64,000 nt of DNA from Zygosaccharomyces rouxii. Taxonomy: Eukaryota; Ascomycota; Saccharomycetes; Saccharomycetales; Saccharomycetaceae. The translations under genes were made by a program, and so were the position numbers. The stretch spans positions 868,001 through 932,000 of the forward strand of contig NC_012992.1 in NCBI RefSeq assembly GCF_000026365.1. Reading direction: 5' to 3'. Every line of letters begins with the position of its first letter. The stretch's first letter is position 1. Of the stretch, positions 1 to 9,641 are shown piece by piece. Below the pieces are notes generated by a model. It made no database searches. It was not told the origin of the DNA and was given only the letters and a program-made list of their open reading frames with translations.

Positions 1-1550
1 GATGGATTTCTGGATTGTGAGGCAAAAACATCATGAGATGGTGAAGGCGATTGTAAACTAGGTAGATCCATCCTATTTACACCTCTACCATGACTCGAAG
101 AGACATTGTTGTTGTTAGCACTCCAAACGCTATTGACAACAGGAGCTATACTATCACCGGACAAAGATGGCAATGCGGAGGTTCTGCTTAATTCCTGTTG
201 TTCATGTCTCTGGTAGATAGCGTTCAAATTACGAAATTTAATGGATTGAGATGGGTAAGTTTCTGCCAAGTTACGAATTAGCAGATAGACATCGGCGTTG
301 GGGGATTTGAAAAGGTTATTGTAATCGGTCAAAAGACCATCAGCCGATAAACTTCCTTTATCGAAATCTTGATTCAATTTATTAAATTTTTCCAATTCGC
401 CGGTAGATCCACTCAAATAATGTTTTGCTCTTTCCTCTAATCTTAATTTGGCAATTTCTGGCGAGCCATTGGAATTAGTCTCCCTACCGCTGTTATTTCG
501 ACTGAAATTTGAATTCATACCATCTTCTCTAATGACTCTGGAAGGTGTAGATATGAAAGTAGATAACTCAGATTGGAACAGTTTAGGTCTGCCCCTAATA
601 ATATCACCGTGCTCACCTAAGATATGTGCTTGTAGTTCAATTTCATCCCTAAAGACCACAAATTTATCATCCAGACATGATTGAACGGTACAGATATAAT
701 GGGCATTTTTGAAATGTTCAAACAATTGATCGTAATTTTTGAAATATTGGGGTTGTGTTGGATCAATTCTATCACAAATATGGCATTTTTCATGTTGATC
801 TCTCATATGCAAATACAATTCATCATCGGAATAAAATCTTCTACCTGAACAAAATCCACACATGGGGTGTCCTCTAAAACCTTCACCGTCACCACGAGAT
901 TGATGGTTACGCAACTGGTTTGGTGTATAGATCTTTAATTCACAGGGAAATGCCTTCTTAAAAGTAGCACAAATCATACAAATGGTCTTGTTATGTTCAT
1001 CTCTTAAATGTTCCTTATATTTGTTGAAAGATCCATAATCTCTATCAAAATCTTCACGCTTTTCACTAACACATATGTTACATCTAAATTTCAATAATCC
1101 CAAAGTATCAGACGCTACTTCTCTGGAAGTGAAATTGATACCGTATTGCTCGTTAAAATCTGCAAATCTGTCACCAAAATCATCATACTTGGATTCTAAT
1201 TGTTCGGTGTAAATCAGCTGTTCAATTTCACTACGACATACTAAACATGTCTTCTTATTGAACAATGCACGTTGTCTAAAGGAACATTTATGGCAAGTTC
1301 TATGGGAGCATGGCGAAAGAGCCGCGTAGTGTAACCTATCAGCACAAATGATACAAAATTCCTTTTCATTAAATTCTTCGTCGTCATCACCATTGTGTAA
1401 ATGCTTACCGTCCCTATTCCATGAGCTGCCGCTCCTATTATTTCTCTTATTGGTATGGTTTTTCTTGGATTTGGCTGCATTAGCGCCTCCTGTAGAGGCC
1501 TGAACTCTGCGAAAGTCGGACCTTTGATGGTTCTTACCGTTATCACTCAT
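1..1550 (-). CDS. HEL2: Hel2-type RING E3 ubiquitin ligase, C-terminal part cut by the window start
   Basis: Hel2 (ZNF598 in animals) recognises collided ribosomes and ubiquitinates uS10 to start ribosome-associated quality control in the cytoplasm. Reading leftward from the ATG at 1548-1550, about 516 codons are present and the frame is still open at base 1. The N-terminus is basic and low in complexity. A RING finger follows at residues 66-105 (C66, C69, C81, H83, C86, C89, C102, C105), then several C2H2-type Cys/His fingers between roughly residues 150 and 320, and a Ser/Asn-rich tail. This RING plus C2H2 layout is the family signature. It is divergent from PEP12. In S. cerevisiae HEL2 (YDR266C) lies next to CIA1 (YDR267C), which is two genes away here. 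The missing part is only the C-terminal end. Confidence 0.93.
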   Translation of the reverse strand, partial: MSDNGKNHQRSDFRRVQASTGGANAAKSKKNHTNKRNNRSGSSWNRDGKHLHNGDDDEEFNEKEFCIICADRLHYAALSPCSHRTCHKCSFRQRALFNKKTCLVCRSEIEQLIYTEQLESKYDDFGDRFADFNEQYGINFTSREVASDTLGLLKFRCNICVSEKREDFDRDYGSFNKYKEHLRDEHNKTICMICATFKKAFPCELKIYTPNQLRNHQSRGDGEGFRGHPMCGFCSGRRFYSDDELYLHMRDQHEKCHICDRIDPTQPQYFKNYDQLFEHFKNAHYICTVQSCLDDKFVVFRDEIELQAHILGEHGDIIRGRPKLFQSELSTFISTPSRVIREDGMNSNFSRNNSGRETNSNGSPEIAKLRLEERAKHYLSGSTGELEKFNKLNQDFDKGSLSADGLLTDYNNLFKSPNADVYLLIRNLAETYPSQSIKFRNLNAIYQRHEQQELSRTSALPSLSGDSIAPVVNSVWSANNNNVSSSHGRGVNRMDLPSLQSPSPSHDVFASQSRNP

Positions 1551-2328
1551 CCTGACTTTAATACGGTTATCAAACCTCGGGAATAATTAGCAAATATCTT
1601 TATTTTAAGGTAGTCCATTTAAGTGAGCCCTGTAAAATTGTGTTTAATCTTCAATTTTTGATGTAATCTTTTGACACTTTGTTTAACTGAAAAAAAAAAA
1701 TTTTCAGGTCACATGGTTATATGACCAGTTTATTATTGATAAATATACACGGAGTTACCATTCTATGGCCCTGTGGATAATTTTATTCGATTCTACGTAC
1801 TGTGTTTCATAATATAACCTTTTTCTTTCAAATTTAGAGGACCTCTGTGACGAAATCTAGGAAAGTTTATAGTAATTGCAATTAAAATATCATTTGAAAA
1901 CGTATTAGGAGCACCTGAAGTATCCTGAATCTATACAATGAGTATGCCTAAAAGTTTTATAGTTGAAGTGTGCATTATCAGAATATTTATGGATAGGAAC
2001 AACGACTTTTCTTATTGTATTGATAATAAATCAAATAATTAAGGTACTAAGTCAACACAGAACCACTTTGAAATAACCAAAATAATAGTGAAAAATCTGA
2101 AAAATCTCAAATTATTTACTAACCATCATGAAAGCCGTGTAATAATTACTTTGGTACTATTCAAAGGCGCCAAAGTTCGTTATTACTGTGAGTTATATGT
2201 TACCCGCACAAAGGATAAGAATAATAATAGCACCTTAAATCACCTAACCTGACTCAAATTAACAATGCGTGCATGACGAACGGTACCTGATCAATAGAAG
2301 TGCTGCTCTGTAACGCTGCTATTTTATC
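1551..2328. promoter_or_regulatory. Divergent HEL2/PEP12 intergenic region
   Basis: This AT-rich 778-bp gap holds the promoters of both flanking genes. An A-run followed by TTTTC near 1690-1705 resembles an RRPE-type element. It is followed by an imperfect inverted repeat, GGTCA...TGACC, at about 1707-1726 with a CACATG core. I see no open frame of useful length, no tRNA A/B boxes and no repeat element. The assignments are by eye only. Confidence 0.4.
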
Positions 2329-3177
2329 ATGGATGAATTTTTTAGAGATGGTTCAGATGATGAAAGTCATCAGAGATTTACGGATTCACCGGAGTTTGAA
2401 TCCCTGAAGGATAACATAGCTTCACTTTTATTCGAGATTAATGGTCAAATAAGTACACTTCAACAGTTCATTTCCACGCTTCATTCACTGCTGGAAAGGA
2501 ATGTGGCAAATACCAAAGTAGTTGAGAACATTGATAGGAAATCTATTCAAAATATTCGTAAAGTAGGTGGATTAATCAAGCAGTTGAACGAACTGGTTGT
2601 CAAAGTGGATTCTATTGGTGAAAATGAATTGGATAAGACCCAGATAATTGCTCGAGAGAAATTGGTTAGAGATTCTAAATATTCTTTACAGGAGTTTCAA
2701 TCAACACAACGACAGTACGCAAATGTAATGAAAGATATTAATAGCCGTGCCAAAGTGGCACTTGATCAAGAGGAGGAGGAACAAAGACATAGAAATGAAG
2801 TAGCTTTGCAGCAGCAGCAACGACAGGGACCCCGTAATGTACAAATGGTTGTTGAAAGGGAACCCATTAATAACGAAGAGTTTGCATACCAACAGAATTT
2901 AATACGTGAAAGGGATCAAGAGATTTCGAATATTGAAAATGGTATAGTTGAATTGAATGAAATATTTAAAGATTTAGGTGCTGTGGTTCAACAACAGGGT
3001 CTTCTAGTAGATAATATTGAAGCCAATATTTACACGACAGCAGACAATACCCAACAGGCCGCTAGAGAATTAGACAAAGCCGTAAAATCTCAAAAACATT
3101 CGAGTAAATGGTGTCTATACTTGCTGATTGCACTTTCATGCATGCTATTCATGTTGCTTCTAATTGTTTTTGTTTGA
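2329..3177 (+). CDS. PEP12: Endosomal/vacuolar syntaxin (Qa-SNARE)
   Basis: Pep12 is the target SNARE for Golgi-to-late-endosome traffic. The 282-residue protein is close to the S. cerevisiae length (288). It has an N-terminal helical Habc-like region (about 20-160), a Gln-rich linker, a SNARE heptad region at about 191-253 with the zero-layer glutamine at Q223 (in VVQQQG), and a C-terminal membrane anchor at 261-282 that ends the protein, as expected of a tail-anchored SNARE. There is no signal peptide. The ATG at 2329 is the first in frame. The last 18 bases of the gene overlap the end of CIA1 on the other strand. S. cerevisiae PEP12 (YOR036W) and CYC2 (YOR037W) are adjacent; here CIA1 sits between them. 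Confidence 0.93.
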   Translation: MDEFFRDGSDDESHQRFTDSPEFESLKDNIASLLFEINGQISTLQQFISTLHSLLERNVANTKVVENIDRKSIQNIRKVGGLIKQLNELVVKVDSIGENELDKTQIIAREKLVRDSKYSLQEFQSTQRQYANVMKDINSRAKVALDQEEEEQRHRNEVALQQQQRQGPRNVQMVVEREPINNEEFAYQQNLIRERDQEISNIENGIVELNEIFKDLGAVVQQQGLLVDNIEANIYTTADNTQQAARELDKAVKSQKHSSKWCLYLLIALSCMLFMLLLIVFV

Positions 3178-4170
3178 AGTTGAAGACGTATCCCAATTCC
3201 ATAAATTTATGTAACCATCATCCCCCCCAGTGGCAAGCATCGTCTTGCCATTGATTTTAATCCACTTCGCAACGTTAACTTCATGAACCCCATGGCACAA
3301 TTCTTGTTGATCCACAATTTTCCACTGACCTGGTTGTGCCTCACGATAGATGACTAATTTACCATCAGAACCAGCGCTTGCGATGTGTCCATCTTCACTC
3401 CAACTTACACTGTAGACTGCCCTAGTATGCACAGCAGGTAAAGTTGCCTCACAAATCCATTCTTGTTGTTCTTCTTCATCGTCACGAACATATTTCCAAA
3501 CTTTAACACTAGCATCGTCACTACCACTGCATATTCTCAATTGAGTCTCTGATTTCTCAAAGTCTGAACTCCAAACTGTTCCCTCATGTCCATTAAGCAC
3601 AGCAGCAGATTCCCAGTCATCATCATATTCTCTCCATATTCTAATGGTATCATCGTAGGAACTAGATGCTAGTAGTTGTAAATATGGGTGCCACACCACA
3701 TGTTTAACGTCTTGCGAATGTTCTTGCAACACACTTATACATTCGTACTCTTCACCCATTTCATCAGATTCCCAGATCCACACACTCTTATCTCTAGAGC
3801 AGGATGCTAAATATGCACCATCATGAGACCATGCAACACTTTTAACTTCATTCTCATGTCCCTCTATTATCGCTAGTAATTCCATTTCCCATGAATTATC
3901 CATCTCTTCCTCCCCTTCTCTATTCCATATGGATATGGTAGAATCAAAAGAGCCTGCTGCCAATACATAAGAATTTGGTCTCCATGCCACTGATCTAACT
4001 GCCTTCTTATGTACTGTATTATCCAATTCATCTAATAGTTTGTATTGAGAGGCATCAATAATCTTCACGGATCGATCGGTTGAACCTGTTGCCAACATCC
4101 CGTTGGAGCAATCAATACTCCATACCTTATCTCTATGCAACTTCAATGATTTAGCTAACTGAATAGGCAT
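3160..4170 (-). CDS. CIA1: Cytosolic Fe-S cluster assembly WD40 protein
   Basis: Cia1 is the WD40 scaffold of the CIA targeting complex (with Cia2 and Met18), which delivers Fe-S clusters to cytosolic and nuclear proteins; Dna2, encoded in this window, is a Fe-S client. The 336-residue product is almost all WD40 repeats (seven expected blades), with clear WD-type ends such as VSIWN, VWIWES, IRIWRE, VKVWK and INLWNWD. I chose the ATG at 4168-4170 because it starts the conserved sequence MPIQLAKSLKLHRDKVWS; the frame is open further upstream but has only non-ATG starts and would run into the CYC2 start region. It is divergent from CYC2 (130 bp between the starts) and overlaps the PEP12 stop tail to tail. 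Confidence 0.94.
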   Translation of the reverse strand: MPIQLAKSLKLHRDKVWSIDCSNGMLATGSTDRSVKIIDASQYKLLDELDNTVHKKAVRSVAWRPNSYVLAAGSFDSTISIWNREGEEEMDNSWEMELLAIIEGHENEVKSVAWSHDGAYLASCSRDKSVWIWESDEMGEEYECISVLQEHSQDVKHVVWHPYLQLLASSSYDDTIRIWREYDDDWESAAVLNGHEGTVWSSDFEKSETQLRICSGSDDASVKVWKYVRDDEEEQQEWICEATLPAVHTRAVYSVSWSEDGHIASAGSDGKLVIYREAQPGQWKIVDQQELCHGVHEVNVAKWIKINGKTMLATGGDDGYINLWNWDTSSTSNKNN

Positions 4171-4300
4171 CCTTTGAACTCCTTTGTCTATGTATCTTAA
4201 TGTACTATAGTAGTAGTAATCAAAGAGCGTGCACTTTTCATCAGTTATAGTGCGAGATGCCCATCGATTAAACTCAAGTATAGCCCAAAAGGAACCTGAA

Positions 4301-5395
4301 ATGAAGCTCAGACCTCCTACTTTGTTCATCAAGAACTATTACAAAAGATGCTACAGCCATAAATTTACACAATTACCCCAAGAAAGAAGAATTAGGCTCT
4401 CCGGGGTCCTAATGACGGGTGCCATTGGTGTTAGTGCACTGAGTTACTACTACTACTCCATACTGCGACAACAACAATCCCAGGAACTGTCCCCAACTCA
4501 TTTTATCCCTTACAAGATTTCCCACAAGATTGATATCGACCCAAGCCACTTCCTTTTAGAATTGACTCCTTTGCAAAGGCAGAAGGTAAATTTATGGTCC
4601 CAAATGGGATCTGAACATCTGTGGTCCGTTGAGGTCAAACAACCAGAAATTATGGTAGTTAGAAGCTATACTCCATTACCTCTGCAAGTAGATGAGAATC
4701 AGAGAGAATTGAAAGCTATACCAGATGGCTCAAATGGGGATGGGAAATTTGCATTGTATGTTAAGCAATATGGTAATGGAGAGGTAGCCAGATGGTTACA
4801 CAGATTACCCCTGGGCCACACTATAGATGTAAGAGGACCATTCGTAGAGTATGAATTGCCTAAATATGAAGGTGAAATCTCGAGAAATAGAGATTTTCTG
4901 TTCAATGACGAAATATCGTCCACTGAAGAAGACAAGTTCAAATACCAACCATTTGACATTGCGATGTTTACAGCAGGTACTGGGATTGTATCAGCACTAC
5001 AGATTTTACTCACAGAATCTCCTCTAAGAGGTAAAATGCATTTACGGTACTCATGTGGTAGTGTCGATGAGTTAGGTCCTTTAAAACCATTCCTCTACCA
5101 GTTGCACAGATATGGACGCATCGATCTCCAAGTACTGGAGTCCTCCAAGGAATTAAACGTAGCTAAACGGCAACAAAAGATTTGGGATCAGATTCCTTCG
5201 CCTACCAACTATTTAGGGCCTTCCAATTATCTGGGACCTAACAAGATTTCTATTCCCGTATTAGCATTGGTATGTGGTCCAGAGAGGTATATTGCTGACA
5301 TTTCAGGACCTAGAATTAATCTAGCGCAAGGACCAATTGGTGGTATGTTGAAGGCGAAAGGATGGACTGAAGGAAATGTTTACAAACTTTCTTGA
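4301..5395 (+). CDS. CYC2: Mitochondrial inner-membrane flavoprotein affecting cytochrome c maturation
   Basis: Cyc2 is an FAD-dependent reductase of the mitochondrial inner membrane that assists haem attachment to cytochrome c. The 364-residue length agrees with the family (366 in S. cerevisiae). The first 35 residues are basic, as in a mitochondrial presequence, and are followed by one hydrophobic span (VLMTGAIGVSALSYYYYSIL). The rest is a ferredoxin-NADP-reductase-like module: the RSYTPLP flavin-binding signature, a GPF segment in the FAD domain, then a nucleotide-binding part with MFTAGTGI and a VCGPERY segment near the end. The ATG at 4301 begins MKLRPPTLF; earlier in-frame starts are GTG only. 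This is the YOR037W orthologue by content and by position next to PEP12/CIA1. Confidence 0.87.
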   Translation: MKLRPPTLFIKNYYKRCYSHKFTQLPQERRIRLSGVLMTGAIGVSALSYYYYSILRQQQSQELSPTHFIPYKISHKIDIDPSHFLLELTPLQRQKVNLWSQMGSEHLWSVEVKQPEIMVVRSYTPLPLQVDENQRELKAIPDGSNGDGKFALYVKQYGNGEVARWLHRLPLGHTIDVRGPFVEYELPKYEGEISRNRDFLFNDEISSTEEDKFKYQPFDIAMFTAGTGIVSALQILLTESPLRGKMHLRYSCGSVDELGPLKPFLYQLHRYGRIDLQVLESSKELNVAKRQQKIWDQIPSPTNYLGPSNYLGPNKISIPVLALVCGPERYIADISGPRINLAQGPIGGMLKAKGWTEGNVYKLS

Positions 5396-5525
5396 TAAAT
5401 TCTATAGACGAATCTTGTATATAGTACATTACTACTTGAATTTTTATAAAGTCCGAGTGCTACTCACTATGCCTAAAGGAAGGTCGAATTAGACCAGATC
5501 TTCACACATAGAAGTCCTAACAAAG

Positions 5526-6647
5526 ATGTTGAGACATGGTTGCAGGGTTGCAGTGGCTAAAAGATTTTCTAGCACTGTTCAAAGAGTCGACTACAAACTA
5601 GATGCTCGAGACATTCCAAACGATGCGACTATCTTCAGTATGATTCAACCTACAGGTAAATTCCATTTAGGTAACTATTTGGGAGCCACAAGAGTATGGC
5701 AAGATCTATGTGACCTCAAACAGCCAGATCAAAAGCTTCTCTTTGGTATTGCTGATTTGCATGCCCTGACTATACCCAAACCTAATGTACAAGAGTTTCG
5801 TCAATTTAGAAATGAAGCCATTGCAAGTATCCTAGCAGTAGGAGTCGATCCTCAAAGAGCTACTGTAATGCATCAATCTTCGATTCCTCAGCATAGCCAA
5901 TTGCATTGGTTACTTTCCACGCTGGCGTCAATGGGGTATTTGAATAGAATGACTCAGTGGAAATCCAAATCAAATTTGAAGCAACCGACTTTGGATGCTG
6001 GTGCTATTGGGAACGTTAAATTGGGATTATTTTCATATCCTGTCCTACAAGCGGCAGATGTCTTGATCTATCGAGCTACACATGTTCCTGTAGGTGACGA
6101 CCAAAGTCAACATCTCGAATTAACAAGATATTTGGCAGAACAGTTTAACAGCACATACAAGACTGATTACTTTCCATTGCCCAAAACCTTATTGGCTCCT
6201 ACCAAGAAAATATTGAGTTTAGCCTCTCCAGACAAGAAGATGTCCAAGAGTGATACAAATCAAGAATCTGTAATATATGTGAACGACGAACCTAATGTAA
6301 TTGCTAAGAAGATTAGAAAAGCCGTTACAGATTCTATAATGGACCATTTTAACTATGATCCTGTGAATAGACCAGGTGTGTCGAATTTAATTAATATCAT
6401 CAGCGGTATCCAAAGAAAATCCATACAGGAAGTAGAAAAGGACGTTTCTCACATGAATAATTTCAAGGATTTCAAAAACTATGTAACAGAAGTTATTGTC
6501 GAAGAGCTAAAAGGTCCAAGGGAACAATTTGCTAGATTTATGAAAGAACCAGGGTACCTTGATCAAGTCGTAAAGCGTGGAACTGAGGAAGCTCAAGAAT
6601 TAGCAGAAAATAATTATAAAGAAATTGCGAAAATCGTAGGGTTATAA
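5526..6647 (+). CDS. MSW1: Mitochondrial tryptophanyl-tRNA synthetase
   Basis: This enzyme charges mitochondrial tRNA-Trp. It is a 373-residue class I synthetase of the bacterial TrpRS type. It has an N-terminal mitochondrial presequence rich in Arg, Ser and Val (residues 1 to about 22, ending RFSSTVQR), the HIGH-equivalent PTGKFHLGNY at 42-51, and the KMSKS loop exactly as KMSKS at 238-242. Between them, VPVGDDQSQHLELTR (around 188-201) is the typical TrpRS/TyrRS helix contacting substrate. S. cerevisiae Msw1 is 379 residues. It lies downstream of CYC2 on the same strand with a 130-bp gap, so it is probably transcribed independently. The convergent neighbour HIR2 ends 76 bp away. Confidence 0.95.
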   Translation: MLRHGCRVAVAKRFSSTVQRVDYKLDARDIPNDATIFSMIQPTGKFHLGNYLGATRVWQDLCDLKQPDQKLLFGIADLHALTIPKPNVQEFRQFRNEAIASILAVGVDPQRATVMHQSSIPQHSQLHWLLSTLASMGYLNRMTQWKSKSNLKQPTLDAGAIGNVKLGLFSYPVLQAADVLIYRATHVPVGDDQSQHLELTRYLAEQFNSTYKTDYFPLPKTLLAPTKKILSLASPDKKMSKSDTNQESVIYVNDEPNVIAKKIRKAVTDSIMDHFNYDPVNRPGVSNLINIISGIQRKSIQEVEKDVSHMNNFKDFKNYVTEVIVEELKGPREQFARFMKEPGYLDQVVKRGTEEAQELAENNYKEIAKIVGL

Positions 6648-6723
6648 TATATTCAAATGGTAACCTGTATATGCTTAACATTACACTGTAAATAGAGTTT
6701 TTTTAGTAAAGTTACAAAATGCA

Positions 6724-9390
6724 CTACAACGAGTCGCTCACCATTCCCAATGCGCTAGCATAGGTTGTAGTAACTCTTTGGACATGTCTGATATCTGCAC
6801 ACGCCATTAATACTCCCTTGAGTAGTTCTCTTCTGGAATTGCCAGCTAGTGGAGCTGCATCATAATCACCATCATTGTACAACCACTGAAGAACGTCATC
6901 CAAACGATCAGTATAGCCTAACTCACTTAATCTGATACAATAGACCACTAGAACTTTAGAAAATTCTTGATTTTCCCCCAATCGTAGTGTTACTAGTAAT
7001 CTATTTTCTAAATGCGATAAAGTTACTATTTCTTCCATATTTTCAAAGCCTTCCTTCATTAAAATTGTCCTAGCAAATCTTTGTAAATTTTTAATACGAT
7101 TTTTTCTGTTCAATTCATCATTAGTCTTACGTTCCATAAAATTCACGATGCTTGTTTGATCATCTCGTATAGTGGATGCTAATTGTTCAGCATCTGTAGA
7201 GTCCCAAAATTTATTTCTTTTATCATCGTTATTCTGTGGGATCTTACCATTTAGATGTGATGTATTCGTCAAGTCCCAATACTGAGATCCATAAGCCCAC
7301 CAGCCATCACTTATGAGAAGCCACGTCTCCATATCTTTATCGAACATATAACCATCACCATTACTTAATGTCACTAAGGGGATACCATTCTTGGTTACCG
7401 CACACATGGTTATATTCTCAGCTCTAGTCAAAACGTCGTCAGAATAACGCAAAGTTGGGTTTAAGAGCGGATACACTGTATTAACGGGGAAAAGTAACTT
7501 TTTGGATTCCACATCCCAGCAGTACAATTGCCCAGCACTTGTCACACATAAAAGATAATTGGAACAGGCCTCTAAGAAGCTACAAGGCACGCCTAAACAT
7601 AGCGGAGGTAACAATCTTTTCCCAGAATCAGAATAAACATAAATGATACCATCAGAACTACAACAGGCCCAGAAGAAATCTCCACAGCTGCATATTGTGA
7701 TAAATTTTGGTACGAAATCTTGAAATAAAGTCCTTTCCTGTTCTTCTGCCTTGGAAACTAAGGTGACAATGGTGGGCTTTTGTTCATTACCCAACCCATT
7801 ATTCACTTGTAATATTAAATTTCGATTGTTAGGGGAAGGAAACTCAAAATTCATTCGTATCTTGGGGGTATCTAATCTGACTTTGGAAAAGGTAACATTT
7901 GGTAGAATGAGACCTGTATCCAGAAAATCCATAGGTTCCAATTCTTTTTTGGGTTTCTTGACACCATTAACGTCCTTATTAACTTCTTGCTTAGGTTTCC
8001 TCTTCAAATCCTTGGGTACCATATAAGCAGGTCCATTAAATTCCATCGAAGTACTCTGTATCTTTTTAACAGTTTGAGGTGCCAGCTTCTTTTTACCAGG
8101 TTTCTTCGGTTCCAATTCAGGTGCTGGTAAAAGTGTCTTTTCATTTTCTGGTTTAACCATCGTAGTATTGGTACCAGAATTATTGGCAGCGATATTAACA
8201 GGCGCTGACGATACAGAGGGCACCGCGCTTTGTTCTTGAGACGAAGCCTTATTATTATTATTATTGTTATTATTATTGGAATCTGGTAATGGATTCAACT
8301 GTTTATTTTTGGATCGTAGTTCAACTACTTGCTCCTGTGTAAGTGCCTTCCCCAAATCTTTACTTTGAAACGCAAATGTGTAAAGTGTGTTATCATTAGA
8401 TATGACAAAGAGTATCAGACCATCTCTCGACCATACCATATCGTTTATCGGGGACTCTGATACTTGTATTGCGTTAAACAAAGGTTTTACACGTTTAGTG
8501 TTCCAAACGACAACAGATCCATCATTGGAGCCTGAAGTCGCCAGTAAATTATATCGAGTAGTAACGTTTTTCTTCGCATTGAATTTCTCGTAAACCACTG
8601 GTGCAAATTTCATCACTTGGCATCTAGTGGAAGGAGGTGATACTAGAGTTGTGGAAACTTTAAAATTATCATTTCTATCGAGTAGTACAGTAGAGTTCGT
8701 TGATTTCACGCTATTAATCACTGGCAACAAATCACCCTGTGGTGGCATGGTAATTTTGTAGTGTAATGGATGCGCTTGCACATATTGTAGAAACTTGTTG
8801 ATCAATTTATAAGAACCTTGGACGTTGAATTGGTACAAAAGCATGGATCTATCAGAACACATTACAGTAAAAATTTGGCCCATTGGATCAATCACACATG
8901 TAATAGGCGTACAGGAATCAGGCAATTCAATGGTTCCTACATTATCCAAAGTATCCGCTTGAAATAGAAGAATCCCATTTTTATTACCCAACAGAACTAA
9001 TAAAACACCAGACTTTACATCGTATTTCACATCATTAACGGTAGATGGCGAATCGCATCGACACACGTATTCCAAATTTCTTTTCTCTGAATCCTGCCAG
9101 AATCGGTAGCACATTACTCGATGTTCGGTACCCAGAAACAAAGTGTCAGAATCTCCCTCCAAAAAAACAATATTCCTATCAACTTCATCACGATCCCAAT
9201 CGACTTGGAATTGGAATTCAACGGTCATATCTTTCAATTGAGCTCCATGGAATGCAGCATCAACAAATCTCTTCTGAGACCACACATTCACGTGACCTTC
9301 ACAATCAACCATAACCAGCCATGGTTCAATGGTAACCATCACTTCAATCCTCTTGTTATGGCCTGCAAGTGGATATTTTAGTAGTTTCAT
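6724..9390 (-). CDS. HIR2: HIR complex WD40 subunit (histone gene co-repressor, H3-H4 deposition)
   Basis: Hir2 works with Hir1, Hir3 and Hpc2 in replication-independent nucleosome assembly and histone gene repression. The 888-residue protein matches the S. cerevisiae family member (875) along its length: an N-terminal WD40 propeller starting MKLLKYPLAGHN, a low-complexity linker (about 370-450) containing an Asn run coded by ATT repeats at about 8250-8275, then the conserved IQSTSMEFNGP (the B-domain-like Asf1-binding region) and a conserved C-terminal Hira domain (RFARTILMKEGFENMEEIV). I chose the ATG at 9388-9390; a TTG three codons earlier is not needed. It is divergent from CKB2, and the 251-bp interval holds both promoters. 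Confidence 0.96.
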   Translation of the reverse strand: MKLLKYPLAGHNKRIEVMVTIEPWLVMVDCEGHVNVWSQKRFVDAAFHGAQLKDMTVEFQFQVDWDRDEVDRNIVFLEGDSDTLFLGTEHRVMCYRFWQDSEKRNLEYVCRCDSPSTVNDVKYDVKSGVLLVLLGNKNGILLFQADTLDNVGTIELPDSCTPITCVIDPMGQIFTVMCSDRSMLLYQFNVQGSYKLINKFLQYVQAHPLHYKITMPPQGDLLPVINSVKSTNSTVLLDRNDNFKVSTTLVSPPSTRCQVMKFAPVVYEKFNAKKNVTTRYNLLATSGSNDGSVVVWNTKRVKPLFNAIQVSESPINDMVWSRDGLILFVISNDNTLYTFAFQSKDLGKALTQEQVVELRSKNKQLNPLPDSNNNNNNNNNKASSQEQSAVPSVSSAPVNIAANNSGTNTTMVKPENEKTLLPAPELEPKKPGKKKLAPQTVKKIQSTSMEFNGPAYMVPKDLKRKPKQEVNKDVNGVKKPKKELEPMDFLDTGLILPNVTFSKVRLDTPKIRMNFEFPSPNNRNLILQVNNGLGNEQKPTIVTLVSKAEEQERTLFQDFVPKFITICSCGDFFWACCSSDGIIYVYSDSGKRLLPPLCLGVPCSFLEACSNYLLCVTSAGQLYCWDVESKKLLFPVNTVYPLLNPTLRYSDDVLTRAENITMCAVTKNGIPLVTLSNGDGYMFDKDMETWLLISDGWWAYGSQYWDLTNTSHLNGKIPQNNDDKRNKFWDSTDAEQLASTIRDDQTSIVNFMERKTNDELNRKNRIKNLQRFARTILMKEGFENMEEIVTLSHLENRLLVTLRLGENQEFSKVLVVYCIRLSELGYTDRLDDVLQWLYNDGDYDAAPLAGNSRRELLKGVLMACADIRHVQRVTTTYASALGMVSDSL

Positions 9391-9641
9391 CTTTAACAAA
9401 TACCCTAATGGCAGCGAACCGGTTTCTATTTACACTCTTTGTTGATGTTAGTGAAATTCATTCAAATTTTAAACTTAACGTATGGAAAACTTGAAAGGGG
9501 ATTGAAATCAAATTCGAATTGGAAATAGAAAGTAAGAGAGCAGTAAAACGGGCTAAGAGCGTTTGGGAACGGTATTGACGAGTAGCATCATTGAAATCAG
9601 CTATATTGAGACGTGATAGACTTTAGAGACAAGTTTTAATA

